Source: DASZZY01 sp036260395
Lineage (GTDB): Bacteria > Actinomycetota > UBA4738 > CALAEC01
Direction of reading: 5' to 3'
NCBI GenBank assembly: GCA_036260395.1
Contig: DASZZY010000131.1
Span: forward strand, 1 to 5,243
DNA length: 5,243 bases
Shown here: positions 1 through 4,941 of the stretch, one piece after another
Layout of the letters: the number at the start of each line of letters is the position of its first letter
Position numbering within the stretch: the stretch's first letter is position 1
The notes under the pieces: model-generated
Told to the model about the DNA's origin: nothing
What the model saw: the letters and a program-made list of their open reading frames with translations, nothing else
Database searches by the model: none
Made by a program: the position numbers and the translations under genes

Positions 1-125
1 TCGGCCAGCCGCCGGACGTACTCCCCCCAGGTCCCGTGGTCCGGCGGCGCGAACTCCCGATAGGCGGCGGCGGTCGCCGCCCCGGCTCGCTCGTGCTCCT
101 CGGGAAGGACCGGCCGGATCTCCAC
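1..125 (-). CDS. Probable GNAT-family N-acetyltransferase, N-terminal part only
   Basis: The minus strand reads open from a GTG at 125-123 to the window edge, giving 41 codons. The protein starts MEIRPVLPEEHERAG and continues with a helix-like stretch ending near EYVRRLA. An opening of the form 'x-I-R-P-x-x-x-x-E' followed by an alanine-rich helix is the usual beta1-alpha1 start of GNAT acetyltransferases, which move an acetyl group from acetyl-CoA to an amine. The acetyl-CoA binding motif (R/Q-x-x-G-x-G/A) would lie outside the window, so the family call rests on this beginning alone and the substrate cannot be guessed. The start is supported by a TACGCT box ending 6 nt upstream and by divergence from pgl. 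Another small enzyme with a similar N-terminus is possible. Confidence 0.55.
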   Translation of the reverse strand, partial: MEIRPVLPEEHERAGAATAAAYREFAPPDHGTWGEYVRRLA

Positions 126-131
126 CCGTCG

Positions 132-137
132 AGCGTA
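132..137 (-). promoter_or_regulatory. -10 box (TACGCT) of a leaderless promoter for the GNAT-like gene
   Basis: On the minus strand TACGCT (137 to 132) is followed by 6 nt and then GTG at 125. No Shine-Dalgarno sequence precedes the GTG. A TANNNT hexamer at this distance puts the transcription start at or next to the start codon. No convincing -35 element is visible. Confidence 0.5.
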
Positions 138-149
138 CCGCCGCGCCGC

Positions 150-155
150 TAGGGT
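150..155 (+). promoter_or_regulatory. -10 box (TAGGGT) of a leaderless promoter for pgl
   Basis: TAGGGT at 150-155 is followed by 7 nt and then GTG at 163-165. It lies only 12 bp from the opposing -10 box of the divergent gene. Any -35 contact for pgl (about 127-133) would fall on the other promoter's -10 and start region, so the two promoters probably compete. A weak GTCGAG at 128-133 could serve as the -35. Confidence 0.5.
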
Positions 156-162
156 GGCGGCC

Positions 163-786
163 GTGGCGGAGCTCGTGGTGACCGACGACCTGCCGGGCGA
201 GGCCGTCCGGTGGTGGGAGCGGACCTCGCCCGGGGTGGCCGTCCTCGCCGGCGGCTCCACCCCTCGCGCCTTCTACGAGCGGCTGGCCGAGCTCCGCTAC
301 CCGTGGGAGGACGTCGACGTGGTCCCCAGCGACGAGCGGTGCGTCGCGCCCGATGATCCGGCGTCCAACCTCGGGATGATCCGCCGCGCGCTGCTCTCGA
401 AGGTCCCCGCTCGGCCGCACGACCTGGGCGGTTCGGCCTGTGACGCCGACGCGGCCGAGGACGAGGTCGGCAGCCTCCTCGCCGGCCGCCCGGTCGACCT
501 CGCGGTGCTGGGCCTCGGCGCCGACGGGCACACCGCGTCGCTGTTCCCGGGGGATCCGGCGCTCGAGGAGCGGGTCCGCGCCGTCGTCCGCGTCGAGCGG
601 CCCGACCACCCCCGGCTGTCGCTCACCCTGCCGGTGCTCTCCTCCGCCCGGCTGGCGCTGTTCCTCGTCTCCGGCGTGCCGAAACGTGGCGCGCTGCGAC
701 GGCTCTTCTCCGGCGAGGACGTGCCGGCGGCGCGGGTGGCCGCGCGCCGGGTGGTCGTGCTGGCCGATGCCGCCGCCGCGGGCTGA
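163..786 (+). CDS. pgl: 6-phosphogluconolactonase (Pgl/DevB type)
   Basis: Hydrolyses 6-phospho-D-glucono-1,5-lactone to 6-phosphogluconate, the second step of the oxidative pentose phosphate pathway, in the cytoplasm. Counting from the GTG at 154, the family landmarks appear in order: GGSTP at residues 33-37 (phosphate-binding turn), SDER at 59-62, then SNLGM at 71-75, and the signature GLGADGHTASLFPG at 120-133. The protein is 207 aa from GTG 163 (210 from GTG 154), slightly shorter than the usual 225-260. I chose GTG 163 because TAGGGT (150-155) ends 7 nt before it, and the GTG at 154 begins inside that box. The gene stands alone rather than in a zwf-opcA-tal cluster within this window. 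It converges on the VIT gene with 3 bp between stop codons and no visible terminator. Function is confident; only the start is open. Confidence 0.93.
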   Translation: MAELVVTDDLPGEAVRWWERTSPGVAVLAGGSTPRAFYERLAELRYPWEDVDVVPSDERCVAPDDPASNLGMIRRALLSKVPARPHDLGGSACDADAAEDEVGSLLAGRPVDLAVLGLGADGHTASLFPGDPALEERVRAVVRVERPDHPRLSLTLPVLSSARLALFLVSGVPKRGALRRLFSGEDVPAARVAARRVVVLADAAAAG

Positions 787-789
787 TGG

Positions 790-1560
790 CTACGGGACCC
801 CGACGCCGATCAGGCGCCCGATGAGGTGCGTGATGACGGCGGCCACCCCTCCGATGAGCGCCATCCGGCCACCGGACGCCAACCAGGGCCGCTCGGTGAG
901 GACGCTGAGGCCGGCCCCCACCGAGAACAGGGCGACCAGCGACAGCGCCACCGAGGTCCACGCCGCGGCCGCCCCGGCGGCGAACAGGAACGGCACCAGC
1001 GGCACGAACGCCCCGACCGCGAACGTCAGGAACGAGGAGGCGGCGGCGGTCCAGGGCGATCCGAGCTCCTCGGGGTCGAGCCCGAACTCCTCGCGGGCGT
1101 GGACGTCGAGGGCCTGGTCCGGGTCGGCCATGATGTGCTGGGCGGACCGGCGGGCATCCTCCGCGGGGATCCCGCGGCGCTCGAGGAGGCGGGCCAGCTC
1201 CTCGGTCTCACCCTCGGGATCGCTGCCGATCTCGTGGGCCTCGATGTGGATGAGGCGCTCGAAGAGCTCCCGCTGGACCCGCATCGAGACGTACTCCCCG
1301 GCCCCCATCGAGAACGCGCCGGCCAACAGGCCCGCCATGCCGGCGAGCAGGATGATGCGCGGATCGGCGCCGGAGCCCGCCACCCCGCCGGCGACCCCCA
1401 TGATCAGCGAGACGTTCGACACGATCCCGTCGTTGAGCCCGAAGATCGCGGCGCGGACCGCGCCGCTCTTCCCGCCCGCCACCCGGGCCGGCTCCCCCGG
1501 GGGCGTCGGCCCAGGGTGGGGCCGCAGACGGGCGCCGAGCGTGGGGCGCTGCGGCCTCAC
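790..1560 (-). CDS. VIT1/CCC1 family Fe2+/Mn2+ transporter
   Basis: Integral membrane protein of 256 aa in the vacuolar iron transporter (VIT1/CCC1) family, which exports Fe2+ or Mn2+ from the cytoplasm, probably by H+ antiport. After a 30-residue basic, proline-rich N-terminus comes TM1 with the hallmark GLNDGIVSN at residues 41-49 (Asp44 in the ion path). TM2 follows, with MGAGEYVS at 85-92. A soluble Glu/His-rich metal-binding segment at about 95-167 includes RELFERL, EAHE (107-110) and HAREEFGLDP (154-163). Three further membrane helices lie at about 172-195, 200-221 and 232-252. There is no rubrerythrin-like domain. The GTG start at 1560 overlaps the PAC2 stop in a GTGA, with GGAG (1570-1573) 9 nt upstream, so translation is probably coupled. 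A later GTG at codon 27 is possible but less well placed. Metal preference cannot be read from sequence. Confidence 0.9.
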   Translation of the reverse strand: MRPQRPTLGARLRPHPGPTPPGEPARVAGGKSGAVRAAIFGLNDGIVSNVSLIMGVAGGVAGSGADPRIILLAGMAGLLAGAFSMGAGEYVSMRVQRELFERLIHIEAHEIGSDPEGETEELARLLERRGIPAEDARRSAQHIMADPDQALDVHAREEFGLDPEELGSPWTAAASSFLTFAVGAFVPLVPFLFAAGAAAAWTSVALSLVALFSVGAGLSVLTERPWLASGGRMALIGGVAAVITHLIGRLIGVGVP

Positions 1561-2444
1561 TCGCCCTCGCTCCGTTGGTCGCGCAGGAACCGCTCGAGCT
1601 CGGCGGCCAGGGCCTCGCCGCTGGGCAGGTCGCCGAGGCCCTGCCGCTCGCCGGCGCCGGCCTCCAGCCGCTCGACGTAGCCGCGCAGCTCGGGGTTCTC
1701 GGCGATCGTGGCCGTGACCTGCTCCTGCCAGGCGGCCGCCGCCCTGGCCAGCGTGTCGATCTCCACGGGCACGTCGGCGAACGAGGCGATCTTCTCGACG
1801 AGCGCGAGGGCGGCCTTGGGGTTCGGCCCCCCGGGGAGGTAGTGGGGGACCGCGGCCCAGAGCGAGACCGAGCGGAACCCCGCGTGGACGGCGGCGTCGT
1901 GCAGGACGCCCACGATGCCGGTGGGCCCCTCGTAGCCCGACGGCTGGACTCCGAGCGCCTCGGCCTGCGCCGGGTCCGGCGTGGTCCCCGCGAGCGGGGT
2001 GGGGAAGGTGTGCGGCACGTCCGCCAGGAAGGCCCCCACGGTGACGAACCCGGTGGCGCCGATCCGGCGGGCCGCGCCGACCAGGGCCTCGGTGAACGTG
2101 CGCCACCGGACGTTCGGCTCGATCCCCAGGAACAGCACCACGTCGCGCTCGGCCAGCGCGGCGTGGAAGAAGGCCCCCTCCGGCCACTCGATCCGCCGGG
2201 TGACGCCACCCTCGAGCCGCACCAGCGGCCGGCTCACCTGGAAGTCGAAGAACTCTTCGGGATCCAGCGTCCCGACGCGCGCGGCGCCCCACCGGTCGCG
2301 GAGGTAGGCGACCGCCGTGGTGGCCGCCTCGCCGCCGTCGTTCCAGCCGCGGAACGCGCAGACCAGGACCGGCCGGCGCAGTTCGGCGCCGATGTCGAGC
2401 CGCACGTGGCTCATGCCTCCAGTGTTCCCCCGGTCGCCGCCCAT
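1557..2444 (-). CDS. PAC2 family protein (proteasome-assembly-chaperone-like)
   Basis: A 295-aa protein of the PAC2 family, whose eukaryotic relatives are proteasome assembly chaperones. The bacterial members, common in Actinobacteria, have no settled role. Family landmarks from ATG 2444 are a conserved first strand and turn PVLVCAFRGWNDGGEAAT (25-42), then VVLFLGIEPN, GFVTVGAFLADVPHT, GYEGPTGIVGVLH, and SLWAAVPHYLPGGPNPKAAL. The C-terminal third is helical and charged (AELERFLRDQRSEGE). ATG 2444 begins 1 nt after the pncB stop, with GAGG overlapping that stop, which suits coupled translation. However, the first ten residues (MGGDRGNTGG) look unlike folded protein, and ATG 2414 (MSHVRLDIG), with GGAGG placed rather close upstream, is a real alternative. 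The 3' end overlaps the VIT start by 4 nt. Nothing in the window shows proteasome genes. Confidence 0.88.
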   Translation of the reverse strand: MGGDRGNTGGMSHVRLDIGAELRRPVLVCAFRGWNDGGEAATTAVAYLRDRWGAARVGTLDPEEFFDFQVSRPLVRLEGGVTRRIEWPEGAFFHAALAERDVVLFLGIEPNVRWRTFTEALVGAARRIGATGFVTVGAFLADVPHTFPTPLAGTTPDPAQAEALGVQPSGYEGPTGIVGVLHDAAVHAGFRSVSLWAAVPHYLPGGPNPKAALALVEKIASFADVPVEIDTLARAAAAWQEQVTATIAENPELRGYVERLEAGAGERQGLGDLPSGEALAAELERFLRDQRSEGE

Positions 2445-2445
2445 G

Positions 2446-3777
2446 TCACCTCAGCTCCCGGGCGGCGATGGTCTCCCGAAGCTCGCGGTCGGCGGCTTGG
2501 AGCCGTTCGGACCGGTCGACGGGATACGGCGCGCCGTCGAGCGACCGCAGCGCCTCCGGGAGCGCCTCCAGCTCGGCGGCGAACCGCCGACGTGGTTCCT
2601 CCAGCCCCTCGGTGAGCAGCGTCCGGCCGTCGCCCATCGCGCGTCGCAGTAGCGGCTCGGCGCCGGGGGGGCCGGCTTCGTCCCGGACCGCGATCACGTC
2701 CCCGGCCATGTCGGGGAGCCGCCAGACCTGCTTCGGCCACGGGAGCGTGGCCTTCCCGGTGGAGAGCTTGGCGACGGGCCGGCCGCCGTAGGCCACGAGC
2801 TTGTAGACGGTGTCCAGGTACGGCGCGTCGGCGGAGACCCCCATCTTCGTCCCGACCCCGAAGGCGTCGATCGGCGCGCCGGCCGCCGTCAGGCCGGCGA
2901 TGACGTGCTCGTCGAGCCCGCCGCTTGCCAGGATCTGGACGTCCTCCATTCCGGCCGCATCGAGCGCCTCCCGGGCGCGCCGCGCCAGCTCGCCGAGGTC
3001 GCCGCTGTCGAGCCGGATCCCGACCAGCCGGTGGCTGCGGGCGGCCAGTTCCCGCCCGACCTCGATGGCCTTCTCCACGCCGGCGTCGGTGTCGTAGGTG
3101 TCGACGAGCAGGATGACCCGGTCGGGGTGGTCCTCGGCGAAAGCGCGGAAGGCGGCCATCTCGGTGTCGAAGGCCTCGACGTAGGAGTGGGCCATCGTCC
3201 CGCTGGCCGGGATGCCGAGCGTCCGGGCGGCCTCCACGTTGCTGGTGGCCGAGAACCCGGCGATGGCCGAGGCCCTGGCCACCGCGATGGCGGCCTCAGT
3301 GCCGTGGACCCGCCGCATCGAGAAGTCCACCAGCGCCGCGCGCCCGGCGACGAGCGTGCACCGGGCGGCCTTGGACGCGATCGCGGTCTGGTAGGTGATC
3401 TGGTTCAGGAGGAAGGTCTCCACGAGCTGGGCCTCGGGGAGCGGGGCGGTCACCTCCAGCAGCGGCTCCCCGGCGTAGACCACACGGCCCTCCGGGACGG
3501 CCCACACGTCGCCGGTGAACCGCAGGCGGCGGAGGCCCTCGAGCGCCTCCTCGTCGTATCCCTGCTCGGCGGCGAGGTAGGCCAGGTCCTCCTCGGTGAA
3601 CGCCAGCTCCTCGAGGTACTCGAGGCACGACCGGAGCCCGCAGGCCACCAGGAACCCCCACCGCGGGGGCAGGTGGCGGACGAACAGGCTGAACGTGGCG
3701 GGGTCGGTCATGCCGCGCCGCAGGTAGCTGGCGGCCATGTTGAGCTCGTAGAGGTCGGTGTGCAGCGCCCGCCCCAT
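2446..3777 (-). CDS. pncB: Nicotinate phosphoribosyltransferase
   Basis: Makes nicotinate mononucleotide from nicotinate and PRPP, coupled to ATP hydrolysis: the entry step of the Preiss-Handler NAD salvage route, in the cytoplasm. The 443-aa protein has the typical order of motifs: HTDLYELNMAASYLRRG (6-22), RRVHGTEAA (155-163), then SATSNVEAA (176-184). Next come GTMAHSYVEAF (193-203), whose His197 matches the histidine phosphorylated in the family, then DTYDT (226-230), RLDSGDLGEL (255-264), ASGGLDEH (284-291) and FGVGTKM (306-312). Length is normal. I chose ATG 3777 because TATGCT (3790-3785) ends 7 nt upstream. ATG 3789 would add only MLAP and lies inside the box, and no Shine-Dalgarno is visible for either. 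First gene of the pncB-PAC2-VIT operon. The frame stays open far upstream, but that part is antisense or out of frame to other genes. Confidence 0.95.
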   Translation of the reverse strand: MGRALHTDLYELNMAASYLRRGMTDPATFSLFVRHLPPRWGFLVACGLRSCLEYLEELAFTEEDLAYLAAEQGYDEEALEGLRRLRFTGDVWAVPEGRVVYAGEPLLEVTAPLPEAQLVETFLLNQITYQTAIASKAARCTLVAGRAALVDFSMRRVHGTEAAIAVARASAIAGFSATSNVEAARTLGIPASGTMAHSYVEAFDTEMAAFRAFAEDHPDRVILLVDTYDTDAGVEKAIEVGRELAARSHRLVGIRLDSGDLGELARRAREALDAAGMEDVQILASGGLDEHVIAGLTAAGAPIDAFGVGTKMGVSADAPYLDTVYKLVAYGGRPVAKLSTGKATLPWPKQVWRLPDMAGDVIAVRDEAGPPGAEPLLRRAMGDGRTLLTEGLEEPRRRFAAELEALPEALRSLDGAPYPVDRSERLQAADRELRETIAARELR

Positions 3778-3784
3778 CGGAGCG

Positions 3785-3790
3785 AGCATA
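3785..3790 (-). promoter_or_regulatory. -10 box (TATGCT) of a leaderless promoter for pncB
   Basis: TATGCT on the minus strand (3790 to 3785) is followed by 7 nt and then ATG 3777. No Shine-Dalgarno is present between them. The expected -35 position (about 3808-3813) falls inside the perfect inverted repeat at 3801-3825 and does not resemble TTGACA, so either the promoter is activator-dependent or -10 contacts suffice. Confidence 0.5.
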
Positions 3791-3800
3791 CGCAAAGCGG

Positions 3801-3825
3801 CCGGGGGCGGCCGGGCCGCCCCCGG
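3801..3825 (-). terminator. Perfect 12-bp inverted repeat: possible terminator of the membrane-protein gene, or operator for pncB
   Basis: Positions 3801-3812 and 3814-3825 are exact reverse complements around a single base, all G or C. In RNA the innermost pairs would open to form the loop, leaving about 10 pairs. On the minus strand it begins 18 nt after the membrane-protein stop codon and is followed by CCGCTTTGCG, which has only a three-base T run. It therefore resembles the tail-poor hairpins of high-GC bacteria. It also covers the expected -35 region of pncB, so a protein-binding site is the main alternative. Confidence 0.45.
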
Positions 3826-3842
3826 GCCGGACGAATGCGGCG

Positions 3843-4358
3843 CTAGCGCGTGAAGGCCTGGCGCGACCTGGCCAGCGCGATGATCACGTACAGGTTGGCC
3901 GCCAGGAACACCAGCGCGGTGATGAGGCTGGCGGCGTTGATGCCGCCCTGGGTGATCTGTCCAGTCTCGAAGTCGAACTCCTGCTGGCCCCCGAAGGCGC
4001 TGATCACGCTGAGGAGCGAGAAGACGCCGCCGATGGCCGCCAGCACGATCCCGCCGATCCGCCACCCCGGCGAGAGGCCCAGGATGCGGATCCCGGCGAT
4101 GACCTCGAGGACCCCGAAGATCACCACGGCGATGCCGATGGCGATCACCGCGCCGGCGAAGGCCCCGCCGAGCAGGTCCCCGACGGCTCCGCCCCCGATG
4201 ACGGCCACCACGCCGAACAGGGCGTAGATCACGCCCAGGATGATCAGGACGACGGCCGCGGCGGTCACGCCGCCGGGGCGGATGCCCACGGCCGGGCGTC
4301 CCGCCGGCGGTGGGGGTGGCGGCGGCCCGGCCGGGGGGTAGGCGGGGGGCTGGCTCAT
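3843..4358 (-). CDS. Proline-rich four-helix membrane protein of unknown function
   Basis: A 171-aa protein that I do not recognise as a named family; it resembles the small DUF4064-like or 'hypothetical membrane protein' types of Actinobacteria. Residues 1-30 are a Pro/Gly/Ala-rich tail (MSQPPAYPP...) with seven prolines in a row at 12-18, probably cytoplasmic. Four hydrophobic segments follow at about 31-56, 63-93, 99-122 and 142-163. Between the third and fourth is a short polar loop (GQQEFDFETGQITQGG, 124-139), the only acidic stretch. A short basic tail ends the protein (RSRQAFTR). There is no signal peptidase site, cysteine pair or catalytic motif. The start at 4358 is secure: AAGGAGGT lies 4 nt upstream. 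It is divergent from the DUF309 gene and ends 65 nt before pncB, with a hairpin between. Confidence 0.85.
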   Translation of the reverse strand: MSQPPAYPPAGPPPPPPPAGRPAVGIRPGGVTAAAVVLIILGVIYALFGVVAVIGGGAVGDLLGGAFAGAVIAIGIAVVIFGVLEVIAGIRILGLSPGWRIGGIVLAAIGGVFSLLSVISAFGGQQEFDFETGQITQGGINAASLITALVFLAANLYVIIALARSRQAFTR

Positions 4359-4362
4359 GGCG

Positions 4363-4370
4363 ACCTCCTT
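4363..4370 (-). promoter_or_regulatory. Full-length Shine-Dalgarno sequence of the membrane-protein gene
   Basis: AAGGAGGT on the minus strand (4370 to 4363) is followed by CGCC and ATG 4358. It is the only near-perfect anti-16S match at a gene start here, in contrast to the leaderless starts of its neighbours, and it fixes the start codon. Confidence 0.85.
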
Positions 4371-4388
4371 CGCTCGGACATCGGGTCG

Positions 4389-4418
4389 AATCTACCAGCC
4401 GGGGACGCCCGTTTCGAA
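4389..4418 (-). promoter_or_regulatory. Promoter of the membrane-protein gene (TTCGAA, 18 nt, TAGATT)
   Basis: On the minus strand a TAGATT -10 box (4394 to 4389) is preceded, after an 18-nt spacer, by TTCGAA (4418 to 4413). It would give a 5' leader of roughly 25 nt holding the ribosome binding site. The TTCGAA is a weak -35 match and is itself palindromic. Confidence 0.45.
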
Positions 4419-4428
4419 CACGCGCCGG

Positions 4429-4434
4429 TACGAT
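4429..4434 (+). promoter_or_regulatory. -10 box (TACGAT) of a leaderless promoter for the DUF309 gene
   Basis: TACGAT at 4429-4434 is followed by 7 nt and GTG 4442. The ATG at 4433, in the same frame, begins inside the box and so is unlikely to be transcribed. No Shine-Dalgarno precedes either start, and no clear -35 is visible. Confidence 0.5.
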
Positions 4435-4441
4435 GACCGTC

Positions 4442-4906
4442 GTGGAGCCCCGGGCCCCCCGGCCGAAGACGTCCCGCCCACGCGACGAGCTGGGGCGGCC
4501 GCTCCCGCGCGGCGCGGACAACCGCCTCCAGCTGGAGGACTTCGACGCCCTCCCCCTCGAGGAGAACCACCGCCTCGGGCGGGCCCACTTCAACGGCGGC
4601 CGCTTCTTCCCCGCCCACGAGGCGTGGGAGACGGCGTGGAAGCAGGCCAAGGGTACCCCGGAGGAGGAGTTCTTCAAGGGCCTGTCCCAGCTGGGCGCCG
4701 GGTACGTCCACTGGCGCCGCGGGAACCCCCACGGGGCCAGGACGCTGCTGCGCCGCGGCGTGTCGCGGATCCGGGCCTTCGGTCCGGCGCACCGGGGCGT
4801 GGACGTCGAGGCGGTCGTCGAGGCGGCCTCCGCGCACGCCGAGGCGTTCGACGCCGTGGAGCGCTCGGGGGGAGCGCTTCCGGAGGTGTCGCCACCGACC
4901 GTCTGA
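4442..4906 (+). CDS. DUF309 domain-containing protein
   Basis: A 154-aa protein with a DUF309 domain at about residues 43-105. Landmarks counted from GTG 4442 are HFNGGRFFPAHEAWETAWK (49-67), where the family has its conserved 'aHE.hE..W' helix, then FFKGLSQLGAGYVHWRRGN (77-95) and GARTLLRRG (98-106). DUF309 is a small all-helical fold of unknown biochemical role; the conserved His and Glu residues (His59, Glu60, Glu63, His90) could form a polar site, which is inference. The first 40 residues are basic, proline-rich and probably disordered, and the C-terminal helix is alanine-rich. GTG 4442 is preferred over ATG 4433 because the latter overlaps the TACGAT box. It lies 35 nt upstream of thiI, which has its own probable promoter. 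Frames extending further upstream overlap the divergent gene and are not real. Confidence 0.85.
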   Translation: MEPRAPRPKTSRPRDELGRPLPRGADNRLQLEDFDALPLEENHRLGRAHFNGGRFFPAHEAWETAWKQAKGTPEEEFFKGLSQLGAGYVHWRRGNPHGARTLLRRGVSRIRAFGPAHRGVDVEAVVEAASAHAEAFDAVERSGGALPEVSPPTV

Positions 4907-4927
4907 GGGCCCGGGCGTCGCCTCGGC

Positions 4928-4933
4928 TACCAT
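4928..4933 (+). promoter_or_regulatory. -10 box (TACCAT) of a leaderless promoter for thiI
   Basis: TACCAT at 4928-4933 is followed by 8 nt and GTG 4942. An ATG at 4932 lies inside the box but is out of frame with thiI. No Shine-Dalgarno is present at the GTG. The box lies in the 35-nt gap after the DUF309 gene, so thiI may be transcribed both on its own and by read-through. Confidence 0.45.
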
Positions 4934-4941
4934 GGAGCCCC

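Noticed and set aside
440..1717. Plus-strand 425-codon frame over pgl and antisense to the VIT gene
   Set aside because: Arg/Ser/Ala-rich shadow of high-GC coding DNA that overlaps pgl in another frame; no recognisable motif.
790..2292. A 500-codon minus-strand frame that looks like a fusion upstream of the VIT protein
   Set aside because: The upstream half lies in the wrong frame across the well-supported PAC2 gene. The VIT protein is fully explained by the GTG at 1560 in the GTGA overlap.
1575..2615. Plus-strand 346-codon frame antisense to the PAC2 gene
   Set aside because: Composition (Gly, Arg, Pro, Glu runs) is typical of antisense frames in high-GC genes; there is no promoter or family resemblance.
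2905..3846. Plus-strand 313-codon frame antisense to pncB
   Set aside because: It mirrors pncB codons and shows no domain. A long antisense frame is expected at this GC content.
4310..4432. N-terminal extension of the DUF309 frame upstream of 4433
   Set aside because: It would overlap the divergent membrane-protein gene and its ribosome binding site, and the residues have no family match.
2446..4677. A 743-codon open frame on the minus strand ending with pncB
   Set aside because: Only codons from 3777 onward match nicotinate phosphoribosyltransferase. The upstream part is out of frame with the membrane-protein gene, crosses a hairpin and runs antisense to the DUF309 gene, with Arg/Gly/Pro-rich low-complexity sequence.
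4907..4941. GC-rich GGGCCCGGGC at the end of the DUF309 gene as a terminator
   Set aside because: The self-complementary stretch is too short, has no loop and no T run, and thiI follows at once on the same strand.
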